Source of the DNA: JANPGR01 sp031424015 | GTDB lineage: Bacteria; Patescibacteriota; Minisyncoccia; Phycocordibacterales; UBA1006 | Length of the DNA stretch: 20,615 nucleotides | Direction: 5' to 3' | Assembly: GCA_031424015.1 (NCBI GenBank) | Contig: JANPGR010000016.1 | Span: 1 to 20,615 of the forward strand | In this document: positions 1 through 6,138 of the stretch, piece after piece | Layout: every line of letters starts with the position of its first letter | Numbering within the stretch: position 1 is the stretch's first letter | Position numbers and translations under genes: made by a program | Notes under the pieces: model-generated | Databases searched by the model: none | Told to the model about the DNA's origin: nothing | The model's input: only the letters and a program-made list of their open reading frames with translations

Positions 1-29
1 ATTACTAGAAGATAGAGAGAAATACAACC

Positions 30-746
30 CTAAACTTCTTGTCGAGAAGCTGAGGAAGATGAAATATGATATACTAACAGAGAATCGTAGGAGATCGTTA
101 GAGGGTAGGTTTGGGTAACCTTTTCTAATGAGCTATTAAGGTATATTTCATCAAACCCGTAAACCCAATCATTAGCTCTCATTTCTTTCTCATCAACCCA
201 AAAACAAGTATATCCCTCTGAAATAACATTAAACTCTTGCTCCAGATTTAAACTAAAAACATAGTATATACTATCACTAATATAAGCACCATCAGTAATA
301 ATCTGTTCTGTAAATTCATACTGTAAACTCTCAACTTGGATTCCTGTTTTTTCTTTGAATTCATGACAAGCCGCGTCAGTTATTTTTTCCCCTTGATGCA
401 TTTTACCATAAGGGAACCCAATTTTCCCATAGTGGGGCTCACCTGTTCTCTGGTAGCAGAGATATTTGCCATTGTCAGTACGGCAAATAATTACCGTATA
501 TTGAATTGCTTGCTGTCGTATCACTGCATCTGTATAGCTAATCTTTTCAACAAACCCTAACCCTGTACTTGTAAGGGAATATTTATCCTCCACCTTTTTA
601 ATATATTCTTTTTTTATCAATTTTTGTAGACGATATTGAAACGCATTATTTTCTAACCCGTAGACGTTTAGATCGGTATAACGAGTTTTTGGCGATACTA
701 TTAATTTCCGTAAAACCTCTATTTGAATATAATGCATATCTACCAT
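30..746 (-). CDS. NUDIX hydrolase-like protein with N-terminal winged helix
   Basis: A 238-residue protein. Residues 1-75 look like a winged helix-turn-helix (helical, ending in a basic KEYIKK wing region), and residues 80-200 are a NUDIX fold. The NUDIX box lies at residues 114-136: the leading Gly, the Glu seven residues on and the final Gly-Ile fit, but the canonical REUXEE core reads HEFKEK, so the Arg and the last Glu are replaced. The family hydrolyses nucleoside diphosphates linked to another moiety; some HTH-NUDIX proteins are sugar or NAD regulators that only bind ligand. With a damaged box, a ligand-sensing role is as likely as catalysis (inference). A weak -10 (TACTCT) sits 8 bases before the ATG. 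An alternative start is Met4. It is transcribed divergently from the small gene at 875. Confidence 0.8.
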   Translation of the reverse strand: MVDMHYIQIEVLRKLIVSPKTRYTDLNVYGLENNAFQYRLQKLIKKEYIKKVEDKYSLTSTGLGFVEKISYTDAVIRQQAIQYTVIICRTDNGKYLCYQRTGEPHYGKIGFPYGKMHQGEKITDAACHEFKEKTGIQVESLQYEFTEQIITDGAYISDSIYYVFSLNLEQEFNVISEGYTCFWVDEKEMRANDWVYGFDEIYLNSSLEKVTQTYPLTISYDSLLVYHISSSSASRQEV

Positions 747-874
747 AGTACTCTAGAGTAAACCAAAATCAATCCCTATGTAGTCAATTTGATTTGACTT
801 ACCCCACTGATGTTTTTCGTACATGCTAATACAAAGTTTTCATGTTAACAGTGTAAATAAATAAATAAATAAAA
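747..874. promoter_or_regulatory. Divergent intergenic region with AAAT tandem repeat
   Basis: This gap separates two divergently transcribed genes and must hold both promoters. On the minus side TACTCT lies 8 bases before the NUDIX start. On the plus side a short tandem AAAT run (about 855-874) directly precedes the ATG at 875. No Shine-Dalgarno sequence is visible on either side. Confidence 0.4.
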
Positions 875-1114
875 ATGAGTAGACAAAAAGATGCCTGGAC
901 TCAGTGTCCAATGCGCTCCTCCCATGGGGACAGTGTTTTAATAACATGGCAGACAGACTTGATGTCTGTCACTATCCCGTGCCCACAATGTGCGAAGGAG
1001 GATCAAAAAAAGGAAAAAGACGAACAGCAAGAAGAGAAACCTGAGCCAGAAGAAGAAAGCTTTTTGTTGGGACTATTAAAAACAGACGCCTACCTTCGAA
1101 AGCACGGCTGGTGA
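875..1114 (+). CDS. Small acidic protein of unknown function
   Basis: A 79-residue orphan that I do not recognise. The first 40 residues carry three cysteines (Cys12 and a CPQC pair near 36-39), which could bind a metal. Residues 40-62 are a highly charged run rich in Glu, Lys and Gln, and the C-terminus (SFLLGLLKTDAYLRKHGW) is a short amphipathic helix. Support for a real gene comes from its own hairpin terminator starting 8 bases after the TGA stop and from being the only plus-strand gene among minus-strand genes here. No ribosome binding site is seen; the ATG follows an AAAT repeat. A perfect 7-base inverted repeat (952-958 with 964-970) lies within the gene. Confidence 0.6.
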   Translation: MSRQKDAWTQCPMRSSHGDSVLITWQTDLMSVTIPCPQCAKEDQKKEKDEQQEEKPEPEEESFLLGLLKTDAYLRKHGW

Positions 1115-1122
1115 TCTTATAA

Positions 1123-1157
1123 CTGTCTATGGCATAGTCTATGGACAGCTTTTATTT
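1123..1157 (+). terminator. Intrinsic terminator of the 875-1114 gene
   Basis: CTGTCTATGG and CTATGGACAG form a 10-pair stem, with two G-T wobbles, around a six-base loop. It is followed at once by CTTTTATTT. It starts 8 bases after the stop codon. Confidence 0.75.
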
Positions 1158-1169
1158 ACAAGAAATTAT

Positions 1170-1286
1170 TTACTCATTTATAACCTTACTGAGTAAAATT
1201 TGTGCATCGATCAACGCTGCCAATTTCTGTGGATCTGGCAATGTTCCTTGTATCATCGACTGTAATGTGTTATGTGTGGTTTTCAT
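1170..1286 (-). pseudogene. MazF C-terminal fragment or 38-residue micro-ORF
   Basis: An open frame of 38 codons whose last residues, AQILLSKVINE, nearly match the C-terminus of the complete MazF at 2010-2363 (AQILLGKVVNE). At DNA level the first 35 bases of the two 3' ends differ at only about four positions. The rest of a MazF (the N-terminal barrel with the Arg and Thr catalytic residues) is absent upstream, where the frame soon closes at 1323-1325. It is either the remnant of a second mazF copy or a micro-protein that kept only the C-terminal helix. No convincing promoter precedes the ATG. Confidence 0.5.
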
Positions 1287-1290
1287 ATAA

Positions 1291-1376
1291 TTGACTTTGT
1301 GTATTGTTATAGTATACTTTATCTATTAGTTCGCCTCTGGCGCCCGAGATTGCCCCGATTCGTCGGGGCTTTCGTT
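1291..1376 (+). ncRNA. Putative ~50-nt RNA: consensus promoter followed by hairpins
   Basis: TTGACT (1291-1296), a 16-base spacer and TATACT (1313-1318) form a near-consensus plus-strand promoter with a predicted start near 1325. The transcript would contain a small CGCC-TCT-GGCG hairpin and then GCCCCGA-TTCG-TCGGGGC (1352-1369) followed by TTTCGTTT, which resembles an intrinsic terminator. No reading frame of note lies in between. Promoter and hairpin are seen directly; existence of the RNA is inference. Confidence 0.45.
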
Positions 1377-1393
1377 TGCATGAATATGAATAA

Positions 1394-1480
1394 TTGACTT
1401 TTTTTATATATACCCTATAATGTACCTATCACGACGAAAAAGCAAGCGAACGGCCAACTGCCTAAGTTCGCTTTTTCATT
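1394..1480 (+). ncRNA. Second putative ~50-nt RNA with consensus promoter and hairpin terminator
   Basis: TTGACT (1394-1399), a 16-base spacer and TATAAT (1416-1421) form the best plus-strand promoter in the window, with a predicted start near 1428. Immediately downstream AAGCGAAC (1444-1451) pairs with GTTCGCTT (1466-1473), extended by GGC/GCC with a three-base bulge and a CAACT loop, and runs into CTTTTTC. The predicted RNA is about 50 nt and overlaps the 3' end of the NYN gene in antisense. Read on the minus strand, the same hairpin can terminate the NYN gene. The RNA is inferred; the elements are seen. Confidence 0.5.
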
Positions 1481-1968
1481 TTCTCTATTTTTGGGCGAAT
1501 AAAATCTGAGGACAATATATCAAAATACTTTACGGTAAGCTTCTTATATAATGATGAGTATTGTTTTTTTGGAAAAAGAACCTTTAAAAACCGTTCTTTT
1601 TGAATTAGATAATCAACTGTTTTTTTGTAGTCACCATCGCCTGAAACTAAAACAATCTTGTTCATTTCTGATTCTTCTATAACAGATTTCATCATCTCAA
1701 AAACAACGTCAGTATCGACATTTCCTTTTTTACCCGCTAACATTGCAGGAAGGTGTTCTCGAAAATGCAAAATAAATCCAGCTTTTTGGATAGAAACGTA
1801 TAAATCATTATATTCATCAGAAACACAACCTAGAAAATAGTAGGCGACGGTAACATTATATTTATCACGCAGATACACGCGAAACCTTGCAAGGTCAATT
1901 TCCCATCCATCAGATTTGATACCTAAATGCAGATTCTGGCCATCTATAAATGCATAATTATGTTGCAT
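1462..1968 (-). CDS. NYN-domain (PIN-like) putative ribonuclease
   Basis: A 168-residue protein of the NYN/LabA (DUF88) family, single-domain nucleases related to PIN domains. The acidic metal-binding signature is intact: FIDGQN at residues 7-12, KGNVDTDV at 81-88 and LVSGDGDY at 107-114. The C-terminal 20 residues are basic (KIEKMKKRT), fitting RNA contact. Family members cleave or process RNA; no specific substrate can be read from the sequence. The gene follows mazF after 41 bases and has its own TATACT (1976-1981) seven bases before the ATG, so its mRNA is probably leaderless. Its last codons run into the hairpin at 1444-1473. Family confidence is high; biological role is unknown. Confidence 0.85.
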   Translation of the reverse strand: MQHNYAFIDGQNLHLGIKSDGWEIDLARFRVYLRDKYNVTVAYYFLGCVSDEYNDLYVSIQKAGFILHFREHLPAMLAGKKGNVDTDVVFEMMKSVIEESEMNKIVLVSGDGDYKKTVDYLIQKERFLKVLFPKKQYSSLYKKLTVKYFDILSSDFIRPKIEKMKKRT

Positions 1969-2009
1969 AGAAACAAGTATATCTCATTTTTACCGAAAAA
2001 TCCAAAAAA

Positions 2010-2363
2010 CTACTCATTTACAACCTTACCGAGTAAAATCTGCGCTTTGTTGATTGCTTCCTGCGGAGCTTTTTCGCTGTAGATAAAATCTCGAGTATTC
2101 AGATCTAACATCTTTGTGCCATGCAATAACGTAACACCCTTGATCTCTTTACCGTCTATATCTATTTCGAACAGCAACCCCTTTCGCTTTGAGGTAATTG
2201 GCATACAGAGAGCAAAACCAGTACTGGTATGGAATACAGTGTCACTGATCACCAATGCAGGCCTATACCCAGATTGCTCATGACCTATAACTGGATCAAA
2301 AGACACCTTTATAATGCTCCCCCTCTCTAGCTTTTTTAATTCTTTCTTTAGCTTTGTTACCAT
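2010..2363 (-). CDS. mazF: MazF-type endoribonuclease toxin
   Basis: A 117-residue protein of the MazF/PemK family, which cleaves mRNA at short sequences and arrests growth. It has the family N-terminal strand arrangement RGSIIKVSFDP (14-24), the GYRPALVIS segment with the conserved Arg (32-40), and MPITSKR with the conserved Thr/Ser (54-60). Length is typical. It overlaps the 3' end of the antitoxin gene by seven bases, the usual arrangement of a toxin-antitoxin operon, and the partner is a MazE-type protein. The C-terminal 20 residues are nearly duplicated in the fragment at 1170-1286. A protein-synthesis inhibitor such as this should be held by its antitoxin until the latter is degraded (established for the family). 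Confidence 0.9.
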   Translation of the reverse strand: MVTKLKKELKKLERGSIIKVSFDPVIGHEQSGYRPALVISDTVFHTSTGFALCMPITSKRKGLLFEIDIDGKEIKGVTLLHGTKMLDLNTRDFIYSEKAPQEAINKAQILLGKVVNE

Positions 2364-2629
2364 ACTTCATCGCCGACAGGCTTGCCAAAATGATTTTCTA
2401 TAGACTCATCACGAAAATCCTGCAAAGTAGCATTTGCAAATATATCTTTTAATGTCAGGTCAGACAATGACGGAGATTTTGGCTCTACAGTAAAACTGTT
2501 TGGACCGAGAGTCAGGTTCAAACTAGCCCCTTCTGTCAGAGATAATCCCGAAAGAAATTTTGAAGGTATCCTAATACCAAAACCATTCCCCCATTTAGAA
2601 ACTTTGGCTACATGCTGTATATTTTTCAT
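2357..2629 (-). CDS. mazE: MazE-type AbrB-fold antitoxin
   Basis: A 90-residue protein. Residues 5-50 form a SpoVT/AbrB swapped-hairpin DNA-binding domain with the diagnostic WGNGFGIRIP motif at 13-22. The remaining C-terminal part (SLSDLTLKDIF to VGDEVW) is the flexible segment that in MazE binds and blocks MazF. It is the first gene of the pair and overlaps mazF. A consensus promoter with repeated AGTATATAC elements lies immediately upstream, consistent with autoregulation by the antitoxin or the complex. The predicted start of transcription is within a base or two of the ATG. Confidence 0.88.
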   Translation of the reverse strand: MKNIQHVAKVSKWGNGFGIRIPSKFLSGLSLTEGASLNLTLGPNSFTVEPKSPSLSDLTLKDIFANATLQDFRDESIENHFGKPVGDEVW

Positions 2630-2637
2630 ATAGCAAA

Positions 2638-2666
2638 AGTATATACTTTTGTATATACTTTGTCAA
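2638..2666 (-). promoter_or_regulatory. mazEF promoter with repeated operator-like elements
   Basis: On the minus strand TTGACA (2661-2666), exactly 17 bases, then TATACT (2638-2643), 8 bases before the mazE ATG. Two copies of the A/T palindrome-like AGTATATAC fill the spacer and the -10 region, a plausible binding site for the AbrB-fold MazE. This is the best -35/-10 pair on the minus strand of the window. Confidence 0.8.
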
Positions 2667-2742
2667 ATGAAATCCAATAAACAAATTCAGAGTATTTGGT
2701 TTCATTACCCATTGCTGTTGTGTGTGTTTAAATAGAGATTGT

Positions 2743-3273
2743 TTACAAAGTTTGATCATCTTGTATATTAACCCTCATGTCACATCTAGATGTTGTACCT
2801 ATATCTATCTTTGACTTACTATAATTTACCCATGCAGATTCTGGTGTAAATTTGTATACTCGATCTAGTGAATCTTGTGCAAATGCTTCTGCTGGAAGTT
2901 TTGGCTCCTTCCCTAGCTTTCCACAAGTAACTATGCGGGCAGCTGCTATTTCGGTGATATCTTCTAGTTGCCTTGCGCTACCTCTCATATACAAACCGAA
3001 TGAATCGCCCCCCCCTTCTGGTATATTTTCTTTAAATATAGAGATAAATACCTTTCCTGAATTATTAATATTTATAGAATGTTGTGTATCTATAGCAGAA
3101 GTCCAATATATATTCCCCTCGCTATCCTGGGCAAAATACACAGGACAAGACCACGGATAGCCATCATTATCTACTGTCGCAACAGTACAATAGAGTGGAT
3201 TTTTTAATCTCTCTAGCTGATTGACTATACACTCACCTAAAGGTTTTTTATCTAGTGATTCGATTTTATTCAT
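2743..3273 (-). CDS. Pyridoxamine 5'-phosphate oxidase-like (FMN split-barrel) protein
   Basis: A 176-residue protein of the PNPOx-like split beta-barrel family. The opening half (LYCTVATVDNDGYPWSCPVYFAQDSEGNIYWTS split over residues 27-59) is the standard strand pattern of these flavin-binding proteins. It continues with QHSININNSGKVFISIF and a glycine-rich EGGGDSFGLYMRGSARQLED region. Members bind FMN, F420 or heme and serve as reductases or oxidases; the substrate cannot be told. The gene begins 6 bases after the pyrophosphatase stop and so is probably cotranscribed with it. A purine-rich AAAGAG before the ATG is a weak ribosome binding site at best. Confidence 0.75.
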   Translation of the reverse strand: MNKIESLDKKPLGECIVNQLERLKNPLYCTVATVDNDGYPWSCPVYFAQDSEGNIYWTSAIDTQHSININNSGKVFISIFKENIPEGGGDSFGLYMRGSARQLEDITEIAAARIVTCGKLGKEPKLPAEAFAQDSLDRVYKFTPESAWVNYSKSKIDIGTTSRCDMRVNIQDDQTL

Positions 3274-3279
3274 AAAATA

Positions 3280-3738
3280 TTACTCTTTTTCGCAATTAGC
3301 TATATATTGATTCACTTCGATTAGATTATAGATTTTCGTAATTTTCTTGTTGAACCCATGGAAATCCAGCAACATCTTTTGCAATTTAGGTTCGACATCA
3401 TCAAAACCTTGTATTTTTGAACCCGATCGTGCGATCAAAACTTTGTGATCTCCATCTTCTCTTTCAAACATTCCCACAACCCTAACCGCAATTTGTTCAC
3501 CTGTAGCAACAATATCCATGTCCGATATATCTATAGCATCTACGTATTCTTTGTGGCCAACCGTTTCGTCATTATTAATAACACCTTGTAAAAAACCATA
3601 TGCGGTAGGCATAATGCCGTTGTTTACTGTTATCTTTTCTCGTATTGGACCACAATCAATAAACTCTGTTTTTGCATAATTCAGATGTATCCTCCTGTCA
3701 CCGCCTGCGGGTATTTCTAATGTGAATGTGTAATTCAT
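3280..3738 (-). CDS. Inorganic pyrophosphatase-like protein (divergent family I)
   Basis: A 152-residue protein resembling soluble family I pyrophosphatases, which hydrolyse PPi released by biosynthetic reactions such as tRNA charging. Seen: PTAYGFLQGV (44-53) matches the YNYGFIPGT strand, VDAIDISD (66-73) matches the DVLVL strand, VRVVGMFEREDGDHKV (85-100) matches the VRPIGVLKMxDEGExDxK segment with the Asp-x-Lys pair kept at 97-99. The diagnostic DGDPxD motif is replaced by HKEYVD, keeping only its last Asp. So either this is a lineage-specific active enzyme or a derived paralogue. It lies 53 bases after pheS and 6 before the PNPOx-like gene on the same strand; the pheS neighbour fits a PPi-removing role. 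Confidence 0.7.
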   Translation of the reverse strand: MNYTFTLEIPAGGDRRIHLNYAKTEFIDCGPIREKITVNNGIMPTAYGFLQGVINNDETVGHKEYVDAIDISDMDIVATGEQIAVRVVGMFEREDGDHKVLIARSGSKIQGFDDVEPKLQKMLLDFHGFNKKITKIYNLIEVNQYIANCEKE

Positions 3739-3791
3739 ATAATGAACAAAGCTATGCTATAAAAAGTATTAAAAGTAATTTTTTCATACTG

Positions 3792-4496
3792 CTACCACTG
3801 ATTCACCCGCAAATCACCCTGGTACAGCGGGCGAATATCGGGAATTGAATAATATGCCATGGTCAGGCGATCGGTGCCACCACCGAACGCAAATCCGCGA
3901 TACTGGGTCGGGTCGATGCCCACATTGCAGAGGACATTGGGATGCAACATTCCAGCGCCGGCTACCTCCATCCATTTTTGTCTGCCTGCATGATAGACCC
4001 ACACCTCCAGCCCTGGTTCGACAAAGGGAAAGAAACTGGGCCGAAATCGCATCTGGACGTCGTCTCCGAGGAGCTTCTTGTACAGCGTTGTCAGACAATT
4101 CTGTAAATCAATCAGGGTAATATCAGTACCGACCACTACCCCATCGCACTGATGGAATTGCATTTCATGGGTTGCGTCTGTTGCCTCGTTGCGGAATACC
4201 TTGCCCACCGACGCAAATGCACAGGGAAAAGAATTCGATTTTGCAGCCATTTCCAAATGCCGTGCGGTCACCGATGTGCAGTGTGTACGCAGGAGTGTGT
4301 GTTCCTGGCCCTTGATCCAAAAGGTATCCTGCATATCACGACTGGGGTGATCTGCGGGCACGTTGAGCGCGTCAAAATTATACCAGTCCGATTCCATTTC
4401 TGGCCCAGAAACCAATTCAAAACCCATTGATTCCAATATTGCCCCCATTCTGCGATTTGTTGATAGCATCGGGTGCTGTGTTCCCTGTGTTTTCAT
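3792..4496 (-). CDS. pheS: Phenylalanyl-tRNA synthetase alpha subunit, short form
   Basis: Class II catalytic core of PheRS alpha, which with PheT charges tRNA-Phe. All three class II motifs are visible: GPEMESDWYNFDALN from residue 31, LLRTHCTSVTARH at 68-80 with the FRNEATDATH segment after it, and AFGGGTDRL near the C-terminus carrying the ATP-binding Arg. At 234 residues it lacks the roughly 100-residue N-terminal coiled-coil arm of normal PheS (about 330-350), beginning right at the GxxHP motif. A TATACT with upstream TG (4505-4510) lies 8 bases before the ATG, so this start looks genuine rather than a broken gene. No pheT is adjacent. The gene is visibly G+C-richer (about 55% in one line counted) than its neighbours (about 37%). 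Confidence 0.92.
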   Translation of the reverse strand: MKTQGTQHPMLSTNRRMGAILESMGFELVSGPEMESDWYNFDALNVPADHPSRDMQDTFWIKGQEHTLLRTHCTSVTARHLEMAAKSNSFPCAFASVGKVFRNEATDATHEMQFHQCDGVVVGTDITLIDLQNCLTTLYKKLLGDDVQMRFRPSFFPFVEPGLEVWVYHAGRQKWMEVAGAGMLHPNVLCNVGIDPTQYRGFAFGGGTDRLTMAYYSIPDIRPLYQGDLRVNQW

Positions 4497-4618
4497 ATGA
4501 GGCTAGTATAGCATAGTGTTTTGGATTTTGGAAAAGGCAGAATGAGCCGGCCGCCGTAGGCGGCCGGCCCAATATTGCTCCCCTCCACCTCAAACACCCA
4601 TCTTGCCCTAATTTTTAT
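4497..4618. repeat. Intergenic region with perfect G+C-rich hairpin
   Basis: GCCGGCCGCC (4546-4555), loop GTA, and GGCGGCCGGC (4559-4568) form a perfect 10-base-pair inverted repeat between the mutY-like gene and pheS. It has no T tract, so it is not a classical terminator, though it may protect the 3' end of the mutY mRNA. Its core GCCGCCGTAGGCGGC is repeated exactly around 18411-18425, suggesting a dispersed repeat. The pheS promoter (4505-4510) occupies the other end of the gap. Confidence 0.6.
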
Positions 4619-5479
4619 CTACACCTCTTTTATAAAAATCTTACCACTATCACTCTCTAGTACCCCATCTTTTATCAGAGCCTGCACAGCGAATTCCACG
4701 TCTTCTTCAGCCCAATTCGGGAATGCCTGCACAATACCAGACACATCCACCGATTTCTGTTTCAAAACGAGTTTTACAATACTCGATCTCTTTTGACGGA
4801 AACTACCTTCGAATCGAGATTGTTTTATGTAATGTTTTGACTGCTTGTTCGGATTATACTCCAATACTGATTTCAAATATGCTCCATAATCCATCATCGC
4901 CCAATAAAAATTCCGAGCATCAAAATCGTATTTAGAAATAAATGACACTATCACACCCAACGTCGACAGGACTTCTGAATCAGTCACTGAATCTCGGTCT
5001 CGATAAAAATGATACAACACTACGCGACGAATATTTGTCTCAATAAAAACACTTTCCCGGTTTCGAGCAAAGGCCCCAACCGCACCTGCAGTATAATCAC
5101 CAATCCCTGGAAGTTTTTTCAAAAGATCAACAGAATCTGGGAATATTCCATCAAAGTCGTTATGAATTACCTGCGCCATTTTTTGCAGTCGCATTCCTCT
5201 ATTATTATATCCGAGTCCTTGCCACAGTACTAATACTTCAGATAGCGAAGCAGCAGCCAGACTCTCTACGTTCGGAAACCTCTCTATCCACCTCGCAAAA
5301 TACGATGCAACCCTCGATACCTGGGTCTGTTGCAACATAATCTCAGAAACAGCAATAAAATAAGGCTCTAAATACTCTGACCGTCTCCAAGGTAAATCAA
5401 AACGCGCATTATCACGATACCAACCCCTCAAAAATTCCAAAAACTTTTGTACTTCTCTGTCGTATTTCTGATTTTTCAT
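4619..5479 (-). CDS. mutY: MutY-like A/G-specific adenine glycosylase without iron-sulfur cluster
   Basis: A 286-residue HhH-GPD glycosylase. MutY removes adenine opposite 8-oxoguanine. Seen: the catalytic-Glu motif SEIMLQQTQ (45-53, Glu46), WQGLGYNNR (86-94), the helix-hairpin-helix LPGIGDYTAGA (123-133), and FIETNIRRV (145-153). In classical MutY the last motif is LDGNVxR, whose Asp is catalytic; here Glu replaces it. The Cys-x6-Cys-x2-Cys-x5-Cys cluster ligands that should follow MDYGA (196-200) are absent, and the whole protein has no cysteine. The NUDIX-like C-terminal domain is also missing, replaced by a short helical segment. It follows a membrane protein gene by 7 bases on the same strand. 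Glycosylase fold is sure; substrate specificity is inferred. Confidence 0.82.
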   Translation of the reverse strand: MKNQKYDREVQKFLEFLRGWYRDNARFDLPWRRSEYLEPYFIAVSEIMLQQTQVSRVASYFARWIERFPNVESLAAASLSEVLVLWQGLGYNNRGMRLQKMAQVIHNDFDGIFPDSVDLLKKLPGIGDYTAGAVGAFARNRESVFIETNIRRVVLYHFYRDRDSVTDSEVLSTLGVIVSFISKYDFDARNFYWAMMDYGAYLKSVLEYNPNKQSKHYIKQSRFEGSFRQKRSSIVKLVLKQKSVDVSGIVQAFPNWAEEDVEFAVQALIKDGVLESDSGKIFIKEV

Positions 5480-5486
5480 AGTGCTG

Positions 5487-5879
5487 TTAGAGAAATTCTC
5501 GTATCCAAAAATATGATATGAGCCCTCCTAACAAATCATTAATGATATCATGCATTGTATCAATAGCATCAAACATACCATTCCCCAAAGTCTGAGAAAC
5601 AATAATTTCATATAACTCCCACCCAATAAAAATACAACATAGTGACAACACCCAGATCAGCCAGGTGGTGTCTTTTTTCAGATTATAAGAAACATATCGA
5701 ATATTCAAACCGAATACGAGAAAGCCAATCACCACACCTCCTAGCATATGAGTCATAACATCCCACCACCATAACGCACTATGGATACCATAGATAACAC
5801 CAATCCAATTCAAGAAAAAGAGAATAAGTACTATAACAAATGCACGTTTGAGCCCCCATTGATAACGGTAATTCTTCAT
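5487..5879 (-). CDS. Small polytopic membrane protein, possibly DUF2238/YjdF-like
   Basis: A 130-residue integral membrane protein with about four hydrophobic helices (near residues 11-31, 40-60, 73-90 and 105-125). Conserved-looking polar residues lie in WWWDVMTHMLGG (37-48), GWELYE (86-91) and the acidic DAIDTMHDIINDLLGG stretch; acidic/His motifs of this type recall the DUF2238 (YjdF) and VanZ-like membrane families. Function is unknown. It is first in a two-gene unit with the mutY-like gene. TATACT preceded by TG (5886-5891) lies 6 bases before the ATG, predicting a leaderless mRNA. Confidence 0.7.
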   Translation of the reverse strand: MKNYRYQWGLKRAFVIVLILFFLNWIGVIYGIHSALWWWDVMTHMLGGVVIGFLVFGLNIRYVSYNLKKDTTWLIWVLSLCCIFIGWELYEIIVSQTLGNGMFDAIDTMHDIINDLLGGLISYFWIREFL

Positions 5880-5908
5880 AGAACAAGTATATCACAACTC
5901 GTGAATAC

Positions 5909-6064
5909 AAAAAACCGAGCTTTTGGGCTCGGGTGTTTGTTGCTTCTCACGATTGACAGGAATGAGGTAATCTCATGTGGGTGCCCGGAGGATATTCCTC
6001 AGAATCTCCAAACGACGGCTCCCTGTCTTTGTTTTGTTCTCAAACCTGTATGTGTATGAGAAGC
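5909..6064 (-). ncRNA. Putative structured small RNA, 6S-like architecture
   Basis: A complete transcription unit with no coding potential. A TG-extended TATACT (6071-6076) is followed 7 bases later by GCTTCTCA (minus strand, from 6064), which pairs perfectly with TGAGAAGC (5942-5949) to close the molecule. Inside, GACAGG pairs with CCTGTC, and small hairpins form at GAGGAATATCCTC and ATGAGATTACCTCAT. After the closing stem comes a terminator, CCGAGC-CCAAAA-GCTCGG (5915-5932) and six T. Predicted length about 156 nt. A long closing stem, a large asymmetric bubble and a promoter right at the stem resemble 6S RNA, but I recognise no family consensus, so the class is open. Confidence 0.55.
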
Positions 6065-6070
6065 ATTTAC

Positions 6071-6100
6071 AGTATACCACGATTTTTATCAATTCAAGTC
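6071..6100 (-). promoter_or_regulatory. Promoter of the 5909-6064 RNA
   Basis: TATACT at 6071-6076 (minus strand) with TGG directly upstream, making an extended -10. A TTGAAT-like -35 lies 15 bases further up. It sits between the end of the transketolase C gene (6139) and the RNA. Confidence 0.6.
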
Positions 6101-6138
6101 GTCCATCTGGTCACCTTGTGGATAATTATTATCTCGGA

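Noticed and set aside
875..1114. Alternative genetic code with UGA read as an amino acid, as in some CPR lineages
   Set aside because: TGA serves as a proper stop here, with a terminator 8 bases later, and genes have no internal in-frame TGA.
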